Positions 1 to 7,340 are shown, counted from the first letter of the stretch. The stretch is DNA of 14,370 bases from JABFRJ01 sp031409695 (GCA_031409695.1 JANNXS010000399.1:1-14370); one strand, 5' to 3'. Numbers and translations are program-made. The notes: a model not told the origin generated them from the letters alone.

Positions 1-191
1 ACTTCAGAAACAGTCCCACGTTCCTCGACGACGACCATTCTAGACCTGATCGCCGACGTCGCGAAATCAGTGCGCCGGTATCCCCCGGCGCTGAGCCATC
101 CCTAGACCTGGGCGTTATTAAACAGAGCTGCGCCACCGGCGCGCTCAGCCCTTGTGCAGACTGCATAGCTGATAGTCACATCACTGTCACG

Positions 192-229
192 ATGAAGTCA
201 GACGCCTGTTGAAATAAATCTGACGTCAT
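192..229. repeat. Imperfect inverted repeat upstream of ferredoxin gene
   Basis: The arm atgaagtcaga (192-202) and the arm tctgacgtcat (219-229) are reverse complements at 10 of 11 positions, separated by 16 A/T-rich bases. The right arm itself contains the 8-bp palindrome tgacgtca. No T-run follows, so this is more like an operator or a remnant than an intrinsic terminator. It lies about 220 bases before the ferredoxin start. Confidence 0.4.
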
Positions 230-319
230 GTCGGGACCGCAACCCTCGCTCCATCCGTCTCTCGGTCGCTGTCGGGCGGCGCTGCCCGGTGACTGCCTCC
301 AAGACGACCCCCAGTGCCG

Positions 320-349
320 GACCAACGCGATTCTGACCAACGCGATCCT
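320..349. repeat. 15-bp tandem duplication (two copies)
   Basis: The unit gaccaacgcgattct (320-334) is followed at once by gaccaacgcgatcct (335-349), which differs at a single base. It lies about 100 bases before the ferredoxin start, so it could affect promoter spacing or be a slippage product. The 15-base period recurs at two other intergenic places in the window. Confidence 0.75.
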
Positions 350-446
350 TGAAAAACCCGGGATGCGCCGCTAAAGGCTGCGGGCGTTGCCGAGCCTCGT
401 CGCTTAGCAATCAGCGCGCGGACCTCAAGGCTCGGACCTCTCGACA

Positions 447-767
447 ATGGCGAAAATCACTTTCGTGCAACCCGATGGCAAGAGCCAGACGGTGACGGCC
501 GACACGGGCATGACGGTTATGGAGGCCGCAAAGAAAAACCTGATCGACGGCATCGAGGCCGAGTGCGGTGGCGCCTGCGCCTGCGCCACGTGTCATGTCT
601 ATGTTGACGCGGCCTGGCTCGCCAAGGTTGGCAAGCCCGCCGACATGGAAGAGGACATGCTTGATTTTGCCTTCGATGTCCGTGAGGAGAGCCGCCTCGC
701 CTGCCAGATCAAGGTTTCGGACGCGATCGACGGGCTGATCATCAAAGTACCGGCGAAGCAGTTCTGA
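447..767 (+). CDS. 2Fe-2S ferredoxin (adrenodoxin/putidaredoxin type)
   Basis: A 106-residue soluble electron carrier of the vertebrate-type/ISC ferredoxin family, which passes single electrons from a reductase to an oxygenase, a P450 or an Fe-S assembly partner. The cluster ligands are visible: Cys40, Cys46 and Cys49 in the C-x5-C-x2-C loop (ECGGACACATC) and a fourth, Cys86, in SRLACQI. The C-terminal half has the adrenodoxin-like acidic helix (MEEDMLDFA, about 67-75) that docks redox partners. Length and start are normal for the family; the ATG at 447 has only a weak upstream ribosome site. folB follows 17 nt after the stop, but no reductase, P450, hscA or iscA gene is in view, so the partner is unknown. 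It could equally be called FdxB or a rhodocoxin-like ferredoxin. Confidence 0.95.
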   Translation: MAKITFVQPDGKSQTVTADTGMTVMEAAKKNLIDGIEAECGGACACATCHVYVDAAWLAKVGKPADMEEDMLDFAFDVREESRLACQIKVSDAIDGLIIKVPAKQF

Positions 768-784
768 GCGAGCAGCAGTTCATC

Positions 785-1168
785 GTGTCGCCGAAGCTCC
801 CCCCTCGAGTGCTCCCCCGCCGCGTGCTCGTCCGTGACCTAGAGGTCATGGCGAGCATCGGTGTGTTCGAGGTGGAGCACCGATACGAACAACGCATTAT
901 CGTCAATCTCGACCTGCGTGTGCGCGACGACTACGACGGCAAAAGCGAGCGGATTGGGGATGTGGTTGACTATGGCGCGCTGGTTGCAGGCGTTGAACGC
1001 ATTGTCGCCAGTCGACATTTCAAGCTGGTCGAGACGTTGGCTGAACGCATCGCTGAGGGGTGTCTGGAGGACACTCGCGTGCAAAGCGTTACGGTCCGCG
1101 TCGAGAAACCAGATATTCTGCCGTCCTGCCGAGCGGTCGGCATCGAGATTGAACGTTCACGCGGGTAG
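785..1168 (+). CDS. folB: Dihydroneopterin aldolase (FolB)
   Basis: A folate-pathway enzyme that splits 7,8-dihydroneopterin into 6-hydroxymethyl-7,8-dihydropterin and glycolaldehyde in the cytoplasm. The 127-residue product has the tunnelling fold in one domain: the opening strand RVLVRDLEVMASIGVFEVE (about 13-31), the DYG segment (62-64), the conserved helix VETLAERIAE (82-91) and the catalytic Lys108 in VEKPDILP. The start is a GTG at 785. The in-frame ATG at 848 would delete the conserved first strand (LVRDLEV), so the GTG or another early non-ATG start is preferred. The gene lies 17 nt after the ferredoxin and is probably co-transcribed. Its last 12 nt overlap the end of the converging polysaccharide deacetylase gene. 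No folK or folP lies next to it. Confidence 0.93.
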   Translation: MSPKLPPRVLPRRVLVRDLEVMASIGVFEVEHRYEQRIIVNLDLRVRDDYDGKSERIGDVVDYGALVAGVERIVASRHFKLVETLAERIAEGCLEDTRVQSVTVRVEKPDILPSCRAVGIEIERSRG

Positions 1169-2152
1169 CTGAGTTATGACGTTTACAGCGGCGTGAATGG
1201 CTGGTGTCGCAACAGCCGCTCGCGCCCAACAGCGAGCACGGTCTTTGACCCCGCGAAGACGCGGTCGCAGGGCGAGGTTGAGGGCCAGGCGATCGGCTCG
1301 GACGCCGTCCATCGGCACGCGGTCCCAGGCAAGAAGGCCAGCCGAACCGGCCGCACTGAGCCGCCCGTCTGCGAAGAAGACAACCTCGTGGCCGCTATTT
1401 TTCAGCACAGTCAGCAGATCGGGTGTGACGTCGTGGCGGGAACCATACGGCACGCTGAACGCCCGCACGGGCCTGCCGCTGAGCGCTGCAAGCCGATGTT
1501 TTGAGCCGGTGATTTCATGGGCCATGTCATCGGCGCTGAGCGAACGGCATCGGACATGGCTCGCGGTGTGATTGGCGATCTCAAGCCCAGCCGCGGCGAG
1601 GTCCTGCACGTCACCGGGCCGGAGGTAAAGGTTAAGGTCCGTGTGCAGTACCGCCTCGTCGAGCCCGAAAACAGTGAGCAGGCGCTGCTGCAGTTGCAGC
1701 CGCTGCCCCAGAAGCAGCTCCACAGCCGGTCCATTGATATACGCAGACAAACCGCCTGCAGCGACCGCCTCAGGACCGATGGCAGATAAGAGTTTAGCGA
1801 CGCCAACCCTGGTCGCAAGTTCGCCTAAAGCGTGATCGAACTGCAGCGTAGGCCGCTCGATCATATCGGGGTTGAGAAACACCACGCCCGGCAGCCCACG
1901 GCGCAACAAGATCGGCGCGACGGTTTCAGCGAGACTGCGATAACTGTCATCAAAGGTGAGCAGCAGTGGCCGACCTGGCCACGGCCGGTACAAAAGCGTC
2001 TCGAGATCAACGATGTCGTAGGCCGCTTCGTAGTAATCGAGGTGGGCCTCGAACGTTTCAATCTGTGTGGAAACACCGAGGTTTGCCGCAGCCGACGGGA
2101 CGACGTCGCCGACGTGATGGTAGGTCGGACACGTTAACAACGGGCGGAACAT
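1157..2152 (-). CDS. Polysaccharide deacetylase family protein (NodB domain)
   Basis: A carbohydrate esterase family 4-like protein, expected to remove N- or O-acetyl groups from a surface or extracellular polysaccharide. From the ATG at 2152 it is 331 residues; a TTG at 2185 would add 11. Visible motifs are TFDD (66-69, general base and first metal Asp), NHTASH (194-199, metal His pair) and FSVPYG (232-237). Two features are atypical. About 125 residues, largely helix-like, separate TFDD from the His motif, where many NodB domains have about 50. The third motif also reads S before V-P-Y-G where an Arg is often seen. There is no clear signal peptide, so it may act in the cytoplasm or be exported otherwise. 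The 3' end overlaps folB tail to tail by 12 nt. It is divergent from the dihydropyrimidinase gene and appears to be a single-gene unit. The substrate cannot be told from sequence. Confidence 0.87.
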   Translation of the reverse strand: MFRPLLTCPTYHHVGDVVPSAAANLGVSTQIETFEAHLDYYEAAYDIVDLETLLYRPWPGRPLLLTFDDSYRSLAETVAPILLRRGLPGVVFLNPDMIERPTLQFDHALGELATRVGVAKLLSAIGPEAVAAGGLSAYINGPAVELLLGQRLQLQQRLLTVFGLDEAVLHTDLNLYLRPGDVQDLAAAGLEIANHTASHVRCRSLSADDMAHEITGSKHRLAALSGRPVRAFSVPYGSRHDVTPDLLTVLKNSGHEVVFFADGRLSAAGSAGLLAWDRVPMDGVRADRLALNLALRPRLRGVKDRARCWARAAVATPAIHAAVNVITQLPA

Positions 2153-2180
2153 ACTCAGGACTCGGTGCAATGACAGTAGG

Positions 2181-2225
2181 CCCAACTGACCAAAGCCAAA
2201 CTGACGAAAACCCGACTTGCGAAAT
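2181..2225. repeat. Degenerate 15-bp tandem repeat (three copies)
   Basis: Three consecutive 15-base units, cccaactgaccaaag, ccaaactgacgaaaa and cccgacttgcgaaat, share about 10-12 of 15 positions between neighbours. They lie in the divergent region between the polysaccharide deacetylase and the dihydropyrimidinase, just before the deacetylase start. The repeat may be chance or decayed slippage, or a set of regulator sites shared by the two divergent promoters. Confidence 0.45.
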
Positions 2226-2350
2226 CCCGGGCGGCCGATCGGAGAGTAGCAAGTATGGTGCCACTCAGCGGACCAGTGCGGTCACATTGACAGCGATGTC
2301 CCGGCCATGACGTAACCGTCGCCGACAATCCATCTCACTGAGGTTCCGGC

Positions 2351-3772
2351 ATGGCTCAAACCTTCGACCGCGTCATCGTCAACGGCCGCGTGTTTGCGGG
2401 CGGTGATCTCGTCTCGTGCGACATCGGCATTGCCGGTGGGAAAATCGCTGGCCTCGGTCATGATCTGGTGGCCACGGACAAAGTCGATGCCACGGGCAAG
2501 CTGGTGCTGCCGGGTGGCATCGACAGTCATGTGCACATCTCCCAGCCGTCTGGCCCCGGAATAACCATGGCAGACGATTTTGAGAGCGGGACGAGATCGG
2601 CGGCGTTCGGCGGCAATACAACTCTCATCCCGTTCTGCATGCAGGAAAAGGGGCAGACGCTTCGTGACGCACTCACCGCCTACCACGCGCTGGCGGCCAA
2701 GCAGTGCTACACGGATTACGGTTTTCATTTGGTTATCTCAGACCCGACACCAGGCGTGCTCGGCCAGGAACTGCCGGGCGCCATCGCCGATGGCTACACG
2801 TCGTTCAAGGTGTTCATGACCTATGAGGGCCTGGCGCTTACTGATGAGCAGATTTTGAAGGTCATGACCGTCGCCAAGGAAACCGGCGCGCTGGTGATGG
2901 TCCACTGTGAGAACTACGACATCATCCGCTACCTGACGGACAAGTTCGAGGCAGAGGGCAAGACCGCGCCCTACTATCACGCACTATCGCGCCCCATGAT
3001 TGCGGAGCGGGAAGCGTCCCATCGCGCGCTCTCGTTGGCCGAAGTTATGGATGTCCCTGTCTGCATCGTCCACATTTCCAACGGCCCGACTGTCGAGGAG
3101 ATCCGACGCGCACGCGACCGCGGCCTGAAGGTTCTTGCCGAAACCTGTCCGCAGTATCTCGTTTTGACAGCCAAGGATCTCGACGGCCTGAACATGGAAG
3201 GCGCGAAGTACGTCTGTTCGCCACCGCCCCGTGATGTCGCAAGCCAACAGGCCGTTTGGGCTGGCATTGAGCGCGGTGACTTTGATTTGTTTTCGTCCGA
3301 CCACTGCCCGTTTAAGTACGACAGCCCGACAGGCAAGCTGAACCCCAAGGCGCGGACATCGTTTCGCTGGGTGCCCAACGGCATGCCGGGGGTTGGTGCG
3401 CGCAATCTGATCCTGTTTTCCAAGGGCGTCATGGAAAAGCGCATCGGCCTTGATCGCTTCGTCGCGTTGACCTCGACCAACCATGCCAAGGCATACGGAC
3501 TGTATCCGAAAAAAGGCACCATAGCGATTGGCGCGGATGCCGATATTGTCCTGTGGGACCCGACGATCACTAAGCCGATCATGCATGCCGATATGCACGA
3601 CGGCTCCGACTACACGCCCTATGAGGGCATCGTGTGCACGGGCTGGCCGGTTGAGACGATCCTGCGCGGTGAAACGATTGTGCGGGACGGTAAGCTCGTC
3701 GCGAAAAAGGGTGCCGGTGCGTACCTGCCGCGGGCGAAATCGAGCCTCGTCGAGGGGCCGGGCGGGGCCTGA
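2351..3772 (+). CDS. hydA: Dihydropyrimidinase / D-hydantoinase
   Basis: A metal-dependent cyclic amidohydrolase that opens 5,6-dihydropyrimidines or 5-substituted hydantoins to N-carbamoyl amino acids. All binuclear-site residues are present: His60 and His62 in GGIDSHVHI, the carboxylated Lys153 in TSFKVFMTYEG, His185 in VHCEN, His241 in VHISN and Asp317 in SSDHCPF. The C-terminal segment (STNHAKAYGLYPKKGTIAIG) is typical of dihydropyrimidinases rather than dihydroorotases or allantoinases. The 473-residue length is normal. The ATG at 2351 has a tgagg ribosome site (2339-2343) at 7 nt. No beta-ureidopropionase/carbamoylase, dihydropyrimidine dehydrogenase or hydantoin transporter is nearby, so true pyrimidine versus hydantoin use is undecided. 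It ends 20 nt before the converging DUF442 gene. Confidence 0.95.
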   Translation: MAQTFDRVIVNGRVFAGGDLVSCDIGIAGGKIAGLGHDLVATDKVDATGKLVLPGGIDSHVHISQPSGPGITMADDFESGTRSAAFGGNTTLIPFCMQEKGQTLRDALTAYHALAAKQCYTDYGFHLVISDPTPGVLGQELPGAIADGYTSFKVFMTYEGLALTDEQILKVMTVAKETGALVMVHCENYDIIRYLTDKFEAEGKTAPYYHALSRPMIAEREASHRALSLAEVMDVPVCIVHISNGPTVEEIRRARDRGLKVLAETCPQYLVLTAKDLDGLNMEGAKYVCSPPPRDVASQQAVWAGIERGDFDLFSSDHCPFKYDSPTGKLNPKARTSFRWVPNGMPGVGARNLILFSKGVMEKRIGLDRFVALTSTNHAKAYGLYPKKGTIAIGADADIVLWDPTITKPIMHADMHDGSDYTPYEGIVCTGWPVETILRGETIVRDGKLVAKKGAGAYLPRAKSSLVEGPGGA

Positions 3773-3792
3773 TCTCAACCGGGGCTCAGCCT

Positions 3793-4389
3793 TTAACCCG
3801 CAACGGCGAAGCCACCTGCCGATGCCGCGCGCGGCGCCAGGATGCTCGGCGCTAAAGGCGGCACTGGCGGCGCCGCGTTGGGGCCAGTCGCGGCAGACCC
3901 AGTTGTGCCAACACCAGTCGAGCGAGTTGCTGCGTTGCCATTGGCCGCCGGTTCGCCCTCGATCGTTCCATTGTGCGCCTCGATAAGGCGGCTCTCCAGG
4001 AATAAAATATCGTAGCCGGCAGCCGCACAGGCTTTGATCACGTCGGTCGGCGCTTGGTGGCGTGCCGCCGCAAGGGCCCAGGCGGCCGCCGTGCGTGCGC
4101 CAGAGTAACAGCAGGCATAGATGGGGCGCGGTAGGGTGTTCAGCGCGGTTGCAAAGGCGCTCAGCGTGGCTGCATCGGGCCGGCGGCTCGGGATTGGCAG
4201 ATGTTGAAACACAAGGCCCGCCTTTTCCGCCAGCGCCTTGGCACCGGCCGATGACATCAAGCGTTCCACTTCGCCATCGGGCTGCGTGTTGAGAAGTGAG
4301 CGGAAGCCCGCCTTGGCGAGGATATCCAACTCGTCGGCAGTCGGCACTTCGCCAACAGCAATAGCATCAGACAAAGCAACAGGAACCAT
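3793..4389 (-). CDS. DUF442 / TIGR01244-type phosphatase or sulfurtransferase-like protein
   Basis: 198 residues. The first about 125 residues resemble the DUF442 (beta-lactamase hydrolase-like, Blh N-terminal) domain, which has a phosphatase-like fold often annotated as a TIGR01244 sulfur transferase. Visible signs are the start AIAVGEVPTADELDILAKAG, the segment LLNTQPDGE (about 32-40) and the active loop Cys94-YSGA-Arg99, preceded by another Cys (Cys93). After about residue 144 the chain becomes a low-complexity Ala/Gly/Pro/Thr tail, probably disordered and absent from most relatives. The usual fusion partner, a metallo-beta-lactamase (ETHE1/persulfide dioxygenase-like) domain, is missing. 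The ATG at 4389 has a gagg site about 10 nt upstream. The gene lies 161 nt downstream of the serine hydrolase on the same strand and may be read with it. The biochemical activity is uncertain. Confidence 0.75.
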   Translation of the reverse strand: MVPVALSDAIAVGEVPTADELDILAKAGFRSLLNTQPDGEVERLMSSAGAKALAEKAGLVFQHLPIPSRRPDAATLSAFATALNTLPRPIYACCYSGARTAAAWALAAARHQAPTDVIKACAAAGYDILFLESRLIEAHNGTIEGEPAANGNAATRSTGVGTTGSAATGPNAAPPVPPLAPSILAPRAASAGGFAVAG

Positions 4390-4550
4390 AGCCAGAACGC
4401 CTCACAACAACGGAACCGCGCCTAAAGGGTCGCCGCCCACGATCTCTCAACCGGCCAACGGCCGAGCACAAGGCGCATAATACCGGCGGTCCTATTTATT
4501 AATCGACGGTATCCGCGCGCCGGGTTGCTAGGGCGCCAATACAGTGCGTC

Positions 4551-5759
4551 TCATATCAACGCCTGATACACGAGATTGCGGATCATCTGGCGATAGCGCA
4601 GGCGGATCATGCCTGGGGAAGCCGCCATAAACACGCACGCCAGATCTTGCGCCGGGTCGACCCAGAAATACGTGCCGTACACACCCGACCAATAATAGTC
4701 GCCCTTCGAGCCGGCCAACGCCGCTATGCCGTCGGCCTGGCGCACGGCAAAGCCGAGGCCGAAGCCATAGCCGGCCGCGGCGGGGTCCATCGTGTCGGCG
4801 ATGCGCGCACCCAGACCCGCTGGCAGATGATCCGAGGTCATCAGCCGGACTGTCCCGCGGCCAAGGATCTGCTTGCCGCCGAAGTGTCCGCCGGCGCGCA
4901 GCATTTCGGTGAAGCGGAGGTAATCTGACACCGTCGACACGGCGCCGCCACCGCCTGAGTCCCAACGCGGCGCATGGGGATGCGCGTGGTGCACCTTCTG
5001 CGGCCCGCCTGTGAGCGGATCAGCCTCGAAGGCCTGGGCGTAGCGCGCCTTTTGGCCATCGGCCAATTCAAAGGCCGTATCGATCATGCCAAGCGGCCCG
5101 CAAAGGCGCTGCTGGAGAAACGCATTCAAGTTCTGCCCTGTCACCGCCTCGACGATGAAGCCGAGAATGTCGATGGAAAATCCATACTGCCAATCCGTTC
5201 CCGGATCGTAGGTCAGCGGTGCCTGCGCAAGCATCGCCAGCGTCTCGGCCTTGGAGCGCTCGATCATGGCTTTGATTGAACCGCCTGGATGTTTTTTGTG
5301 TGCCGCACTCGCGCCGCGGTCCCCATAAGGATACCCCGACGTGTGCCGCAGCAGATCTTGCACGGTTGGTTCACGCGTCGGCCCGCGCACCTCAAGTTTG
5401 TCGGGGTCAAGGGTGAGTGCGACGCGAGGGTTTTTCAGCTCCGGCAGATAGGCCGACACCGGGTCGGCGAGCAGAATGCGCCCCTCTTCAACCAACATCA
5501 TGATGGCAACGGATGTCATCGGTTTGGTCATGGATGCGATCGAGAACACAGCGTCGGTGGTCATGCGCGCGTTCGTCTTCGGGTCCCGCTCTCCGATGGC
5601 CACAAGATGCGCAAGTTTACCGCCGCGCATCAGCCCAACCACAGCGCCTGGAATGCGTTTGGCTTGCACCTCTCGTTCCAGCGCCGTGGTGATGCGGGCG
5701 AGGCGAACGGACGACAGGCCCACGTCTTCCGGTTTGGCGATGGCAAGAGCGGTCGACAT
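4551..5759 (-). CDS. Serine hydrolase, beta-lactamase family (class C / family VIII esterase-like)
   Basis: 402 residues of the Beta-lactamase (PF00144) fold, like EstB-type family VIII carboxylesterases. The nucleophile motif S-x-x-K is Ser76-Met-Thr-Lys79 (SIASMTKPMTS). The tyrosine motif is Tyr192 in DWQYGFSIDILG. The third motif region near the C terminus reads SGVYGTYFWVDP, as in esterases, rather than the KTG of true beta-lactamases. The segment LLRHTSGYPYG (about 136-146) is also typical. There is no signal peptide, so it is probably a cytoplasmic esterase or amidase-like enzyme rather than an antibiotic resistance factor. Substrates are unknown. The ATG at 5759 is preceded by AAGGA about 10 nt upstream. 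It is divergent from phnW across about 280 nt. Confidence 0.92.
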   Translation of the reverse strand: MSTALAIAKPEDVGLSSVRLARITTALEREVQAKRIPGAVVGLMRGGKLAHLVAIGERDPKTNARMTTDAVFSIASMTKPMTSVAIMMLVEEGRILLADPVSAYLPELKNPRVALTLDPDKLEVRGPTREPTVQDLLRHTSGYPYGDRGASAAHKKHPGGSIKAMIERSKAETLAMLAQAPLTYDPGTDWQYGFSIDILGFIVEAVTGQNLNAFLQQRLCGPLGMIDTAFELADGQKARYAQAFEADPLTGGPQKVHHAHPHAPRWDSGGGGAVSTVSDYLRFTEMLRAGGHFGGKQILGRGTVRLMTSDHLPAGLGARIADTMDPAAAGYGFGLGFAVRQADGIAALAGSKGDYYWSGVYGTYFWVDPAQDLACVFMAASPGMIRLRYRQMIRNLVYQALI

Positions 5760-6042
5760 GGTCGAGATCCTTGAAACGAATGCGCGGATTGGTGCTCTGC
5801 TTCGCTTAGGTCGTCAATCCGTGCGCTCTAGCCCTGCGCTCCAGTGACCAATCGGTCGCCTTTGCCAACACGCGAGAATCGACCGTTGTGCGTCAGGCAT
5901 GAAAATAAATGATGCTTCCTTGGTACGGCCGCGGTGTGTAGCCCAGTTGTTGATCCTGAGTGTAGCGACGTTGATGTATACGACTGGCAAGGCTATTGAG
6001 GCTGCGTTCGCACCACGCACACGCATCATAGGCGATGGCTGT

Positions 6043-7197
6043 ATGACGACATCGGACAAAGCCCCCATGGGCCAATCTGAGACGGGCGATCCGTTGTTGC
6101 TCACTCCTGGGCCGTTGACGACGTCAAGGAGCGTCAAAGAGGTCATGGTGCACGACTGGGGCTCACGCGATGCAGCCTTCCTCGCCATCAACAAAACCGT
6201 GCTCGACCGATTGCCTGAGATCGTGCATGGCGAAGGGCGGTTCACCACCATTCCAGTGCAGGGTTCCGGCACTTTTGCCGTCGAAGGTATGCTGACGACA
6301 TTCGTTCCGGCGAAGGGCAAATGCCTGGTGCTCATCAACGGTGCCTATGGCCATCGGGCCAAGAAAATTCTCGACATCGCCAAGCGCGCGACGGTGGTCC
6401 ACGAGACCGCCGAAGATACGCCGCCCGACCTGAAAAAAATTGACGCTGTTCTCGAGGGTCACAAAGACATCACGCATGTCTTTGTCGTGCAGTGTGAGAC
6501 GACCAGCGGCATCCTCAACCCGATCCCAGAGTTGGCAAAGCTGGTCGAAAGTCACGGCCGACGGTTGCTGATAGACGCCATGAGCGCCTTCGGAGCGCTG
6601 CCGCTTGATACCCGCAAGGTCCGTTGCGATGCAATTGCCGCATCCTCCAACAAGTGCATCGAGGGCATCCCGGGCCTTGGTTTCGTGTTGGCCCGTAAAA
6701 CTGCACTTGAAGAAACCAAAGGCAACGCAACGACCCTGGTGCTTGATCTTTACGAGCAGGCCGACGCATTCGCAAAAACCGGCCAGTATCGATTTACGCC
6801 GCCGACCCACGTGATCGTGGCATTCCATCAGGCACTGCTGGAATTCTTCGCCGAAGGGGGCCAGCCCGGCCGTGGCAAGCGTTACGCTGACAACGGGCGC
6901 ACTCTGACCGAGGGCATGCAAGCGCTTGGTTTTAAGCCGCTATTGCCCGCAAACCTGCAAGCGCCGATCATCTACACCTTCTACATGCCAAAGACGCCGG
7001 ATTTCATATTTCAGCGCTTCTATGACGATCTGAAAGCGCGCGGCTATGTGATCTATCCGGGCAAACTGACGGTCGCAAATAGCTTTCGCGTTGGCTGCAT
7101 AGGCCACATCGAGGCGCGCCACATGCAAGGCTTCCTCGCCAACGCCGCTGAGGTGTTGGACGCGATGGGCCTATCGCCGCAAAAGTTGGCGACATGA
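6043..7197 (+). CDS. phnW: 2-aminoethylphosphonate-pyruvate transaminase (PhnW)
   Basis: A PLP-dependent class V aminotransferase that converts 2-aminoethylphosphonate and pyruvate to phosphonoacetaldehyde and alanine. 384 residues from the ATG at 6043; the frame is open upstream to an ATG at 5899, but those 48 residues are not family-like, while LLLTPGPLTTS (about 18-28) should lie near the N terminus. Diagnostic segments are HDWGSRDAAF (37-46), the cofactor Asp178 in LLIDAMSAFG, and the PLP Lys204 in AASSNKCIEGIPGLGFV. The ending YVIYPGKLTV...FRVGCIGHI is also typical. Length is slightly above the usual about 360-370, through short tails. Neither phosphonoacetaldehyde hydrolase (phnX), dehydrogenase/hydrolase (phnY/phnA) nor a phosphonate transporter lies nearby. 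An alternative is a related class V transaminase such as alanine/serine-glyoxylate transaminase, but the motifs favour PhnW. Confidence 0.9.
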   Translation: MTTSDKAPMGQSETGDPLLLTPGPLTTSRSVKEVMVHDWGSRDAAFLAINKTVLDRLPEIVHGEGRFTTIPVQGSGTFAVEGMLTTFVPAKGKCLVLINGAYGHRAKKILDIAKRATVVHETAEDTPPDLKKIDAVLEGHKDITHVFVVQCETTSGILNPIPELAKLVESHGRRLLIDAMSAFGALPLDTRKVRCDAIAASSNKCIEGIPGLGFVLARKTALEETKGNATTLVLDLYEQADAFAKTGQYRFTPPTHVIVAFHQALLEFFAEGGQPGRGKRYADNGRTLTEGMQALGFKPLLPANLQAPIIYTFYMPKTPDFIFQRFYDDLKARGYVIYPGKLTVANSFRVGCIGHIEARHMQGFLANAAEVLDAMGLSPQKLAT

Positions 7198-7204
7198 CGG
7201 GCGA

Positions 7205-7222
7205 CCGCATTTGCAGATGCGG
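7205..7222 (+). terminator. Weak hairpin after phnW
   Basis: The arms ccgcat and atgcgg form a 6-bp stem with a 6-nt loop, starting 7 nt after the phnW stop. No T-run follows, so it is a poor intrinsic terminator candidate and may only protect the 3' end. Confidence 0.25.
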
Positions 7223-7340
7223 AATGAACCGAGCCGGGATGTAGCCGAACGGGCCGACGATGCGCCACGGCGTCAGTTGGGCTCATCGGGACAATTGGAA
7301 TACGTCAGTATGGGCCGAAAACACTAGGTTGCGGTGTCGC

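Larger units (their letters stand above)
1..446. other. Intergenic region without a recognisable gene
   Basis: No reading frame here gives a recognisable protein. The + frame starting at base 1 is open only to a stop at 103-105, and the frame starting at base 3 is open to a stop at 210-212; neither has a family-like sequence. The - strand frames in 198-447 are short and Arg/Ser/Gly-rich, as expected by chance at high G+C. The region holds an imperfect inverted repeat (192-229), an 11-bp palindrome (155-165), a 9-base repeat ctagacctg (41-49 and about 102-110) and a 15-bp tandem duplication (320-349). It should contain the promoter of the ferredoxin gene, but I see no convincing -35/-10 pair. 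Confidence 0.6.

Noticed and set aside
1..212. Possible C-terminal end of an upstream + strand gene (frames open to 105 or 212)
   Set aside because: Both frames give sequence without family resemblance, and neither has supporting context; an end-of-gene call would be a guess.
2984..3778. 264-codon open frame antisense to the dihydropyrimidinase gene
   Set aside because: The + strand frame has every catalytic motif of its family; the antisense product has none and is a G+C-driven shadow.
4551..5759. Beta-lactamase resistance gene
   Set aside because: It lacks a signal peptide and the KTG motif; the esterase-type ending and SMTK context favour a family VIII-like serine hydrolase.
5950..5980. 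TTGATC...TGTATA promoter-like pair upstream of phnW
   Set aside because: The spacer is 19 bp and neither hexamer is a strong match; not enough to call.
5899..6042. N-terminal extension of PhnW with a hydrophobic stretch that might look like a membrane anchor
   Set aside because: PhnW enzymes are soluble and start near LLTPGPL; the extension is unlike the family, and an ATG at 6043 fits.
6163..6921. 252-codon open frame antisense to phnW
   Set aside because: No recognisable motif, and it fully overlaps a motif-complete gene.
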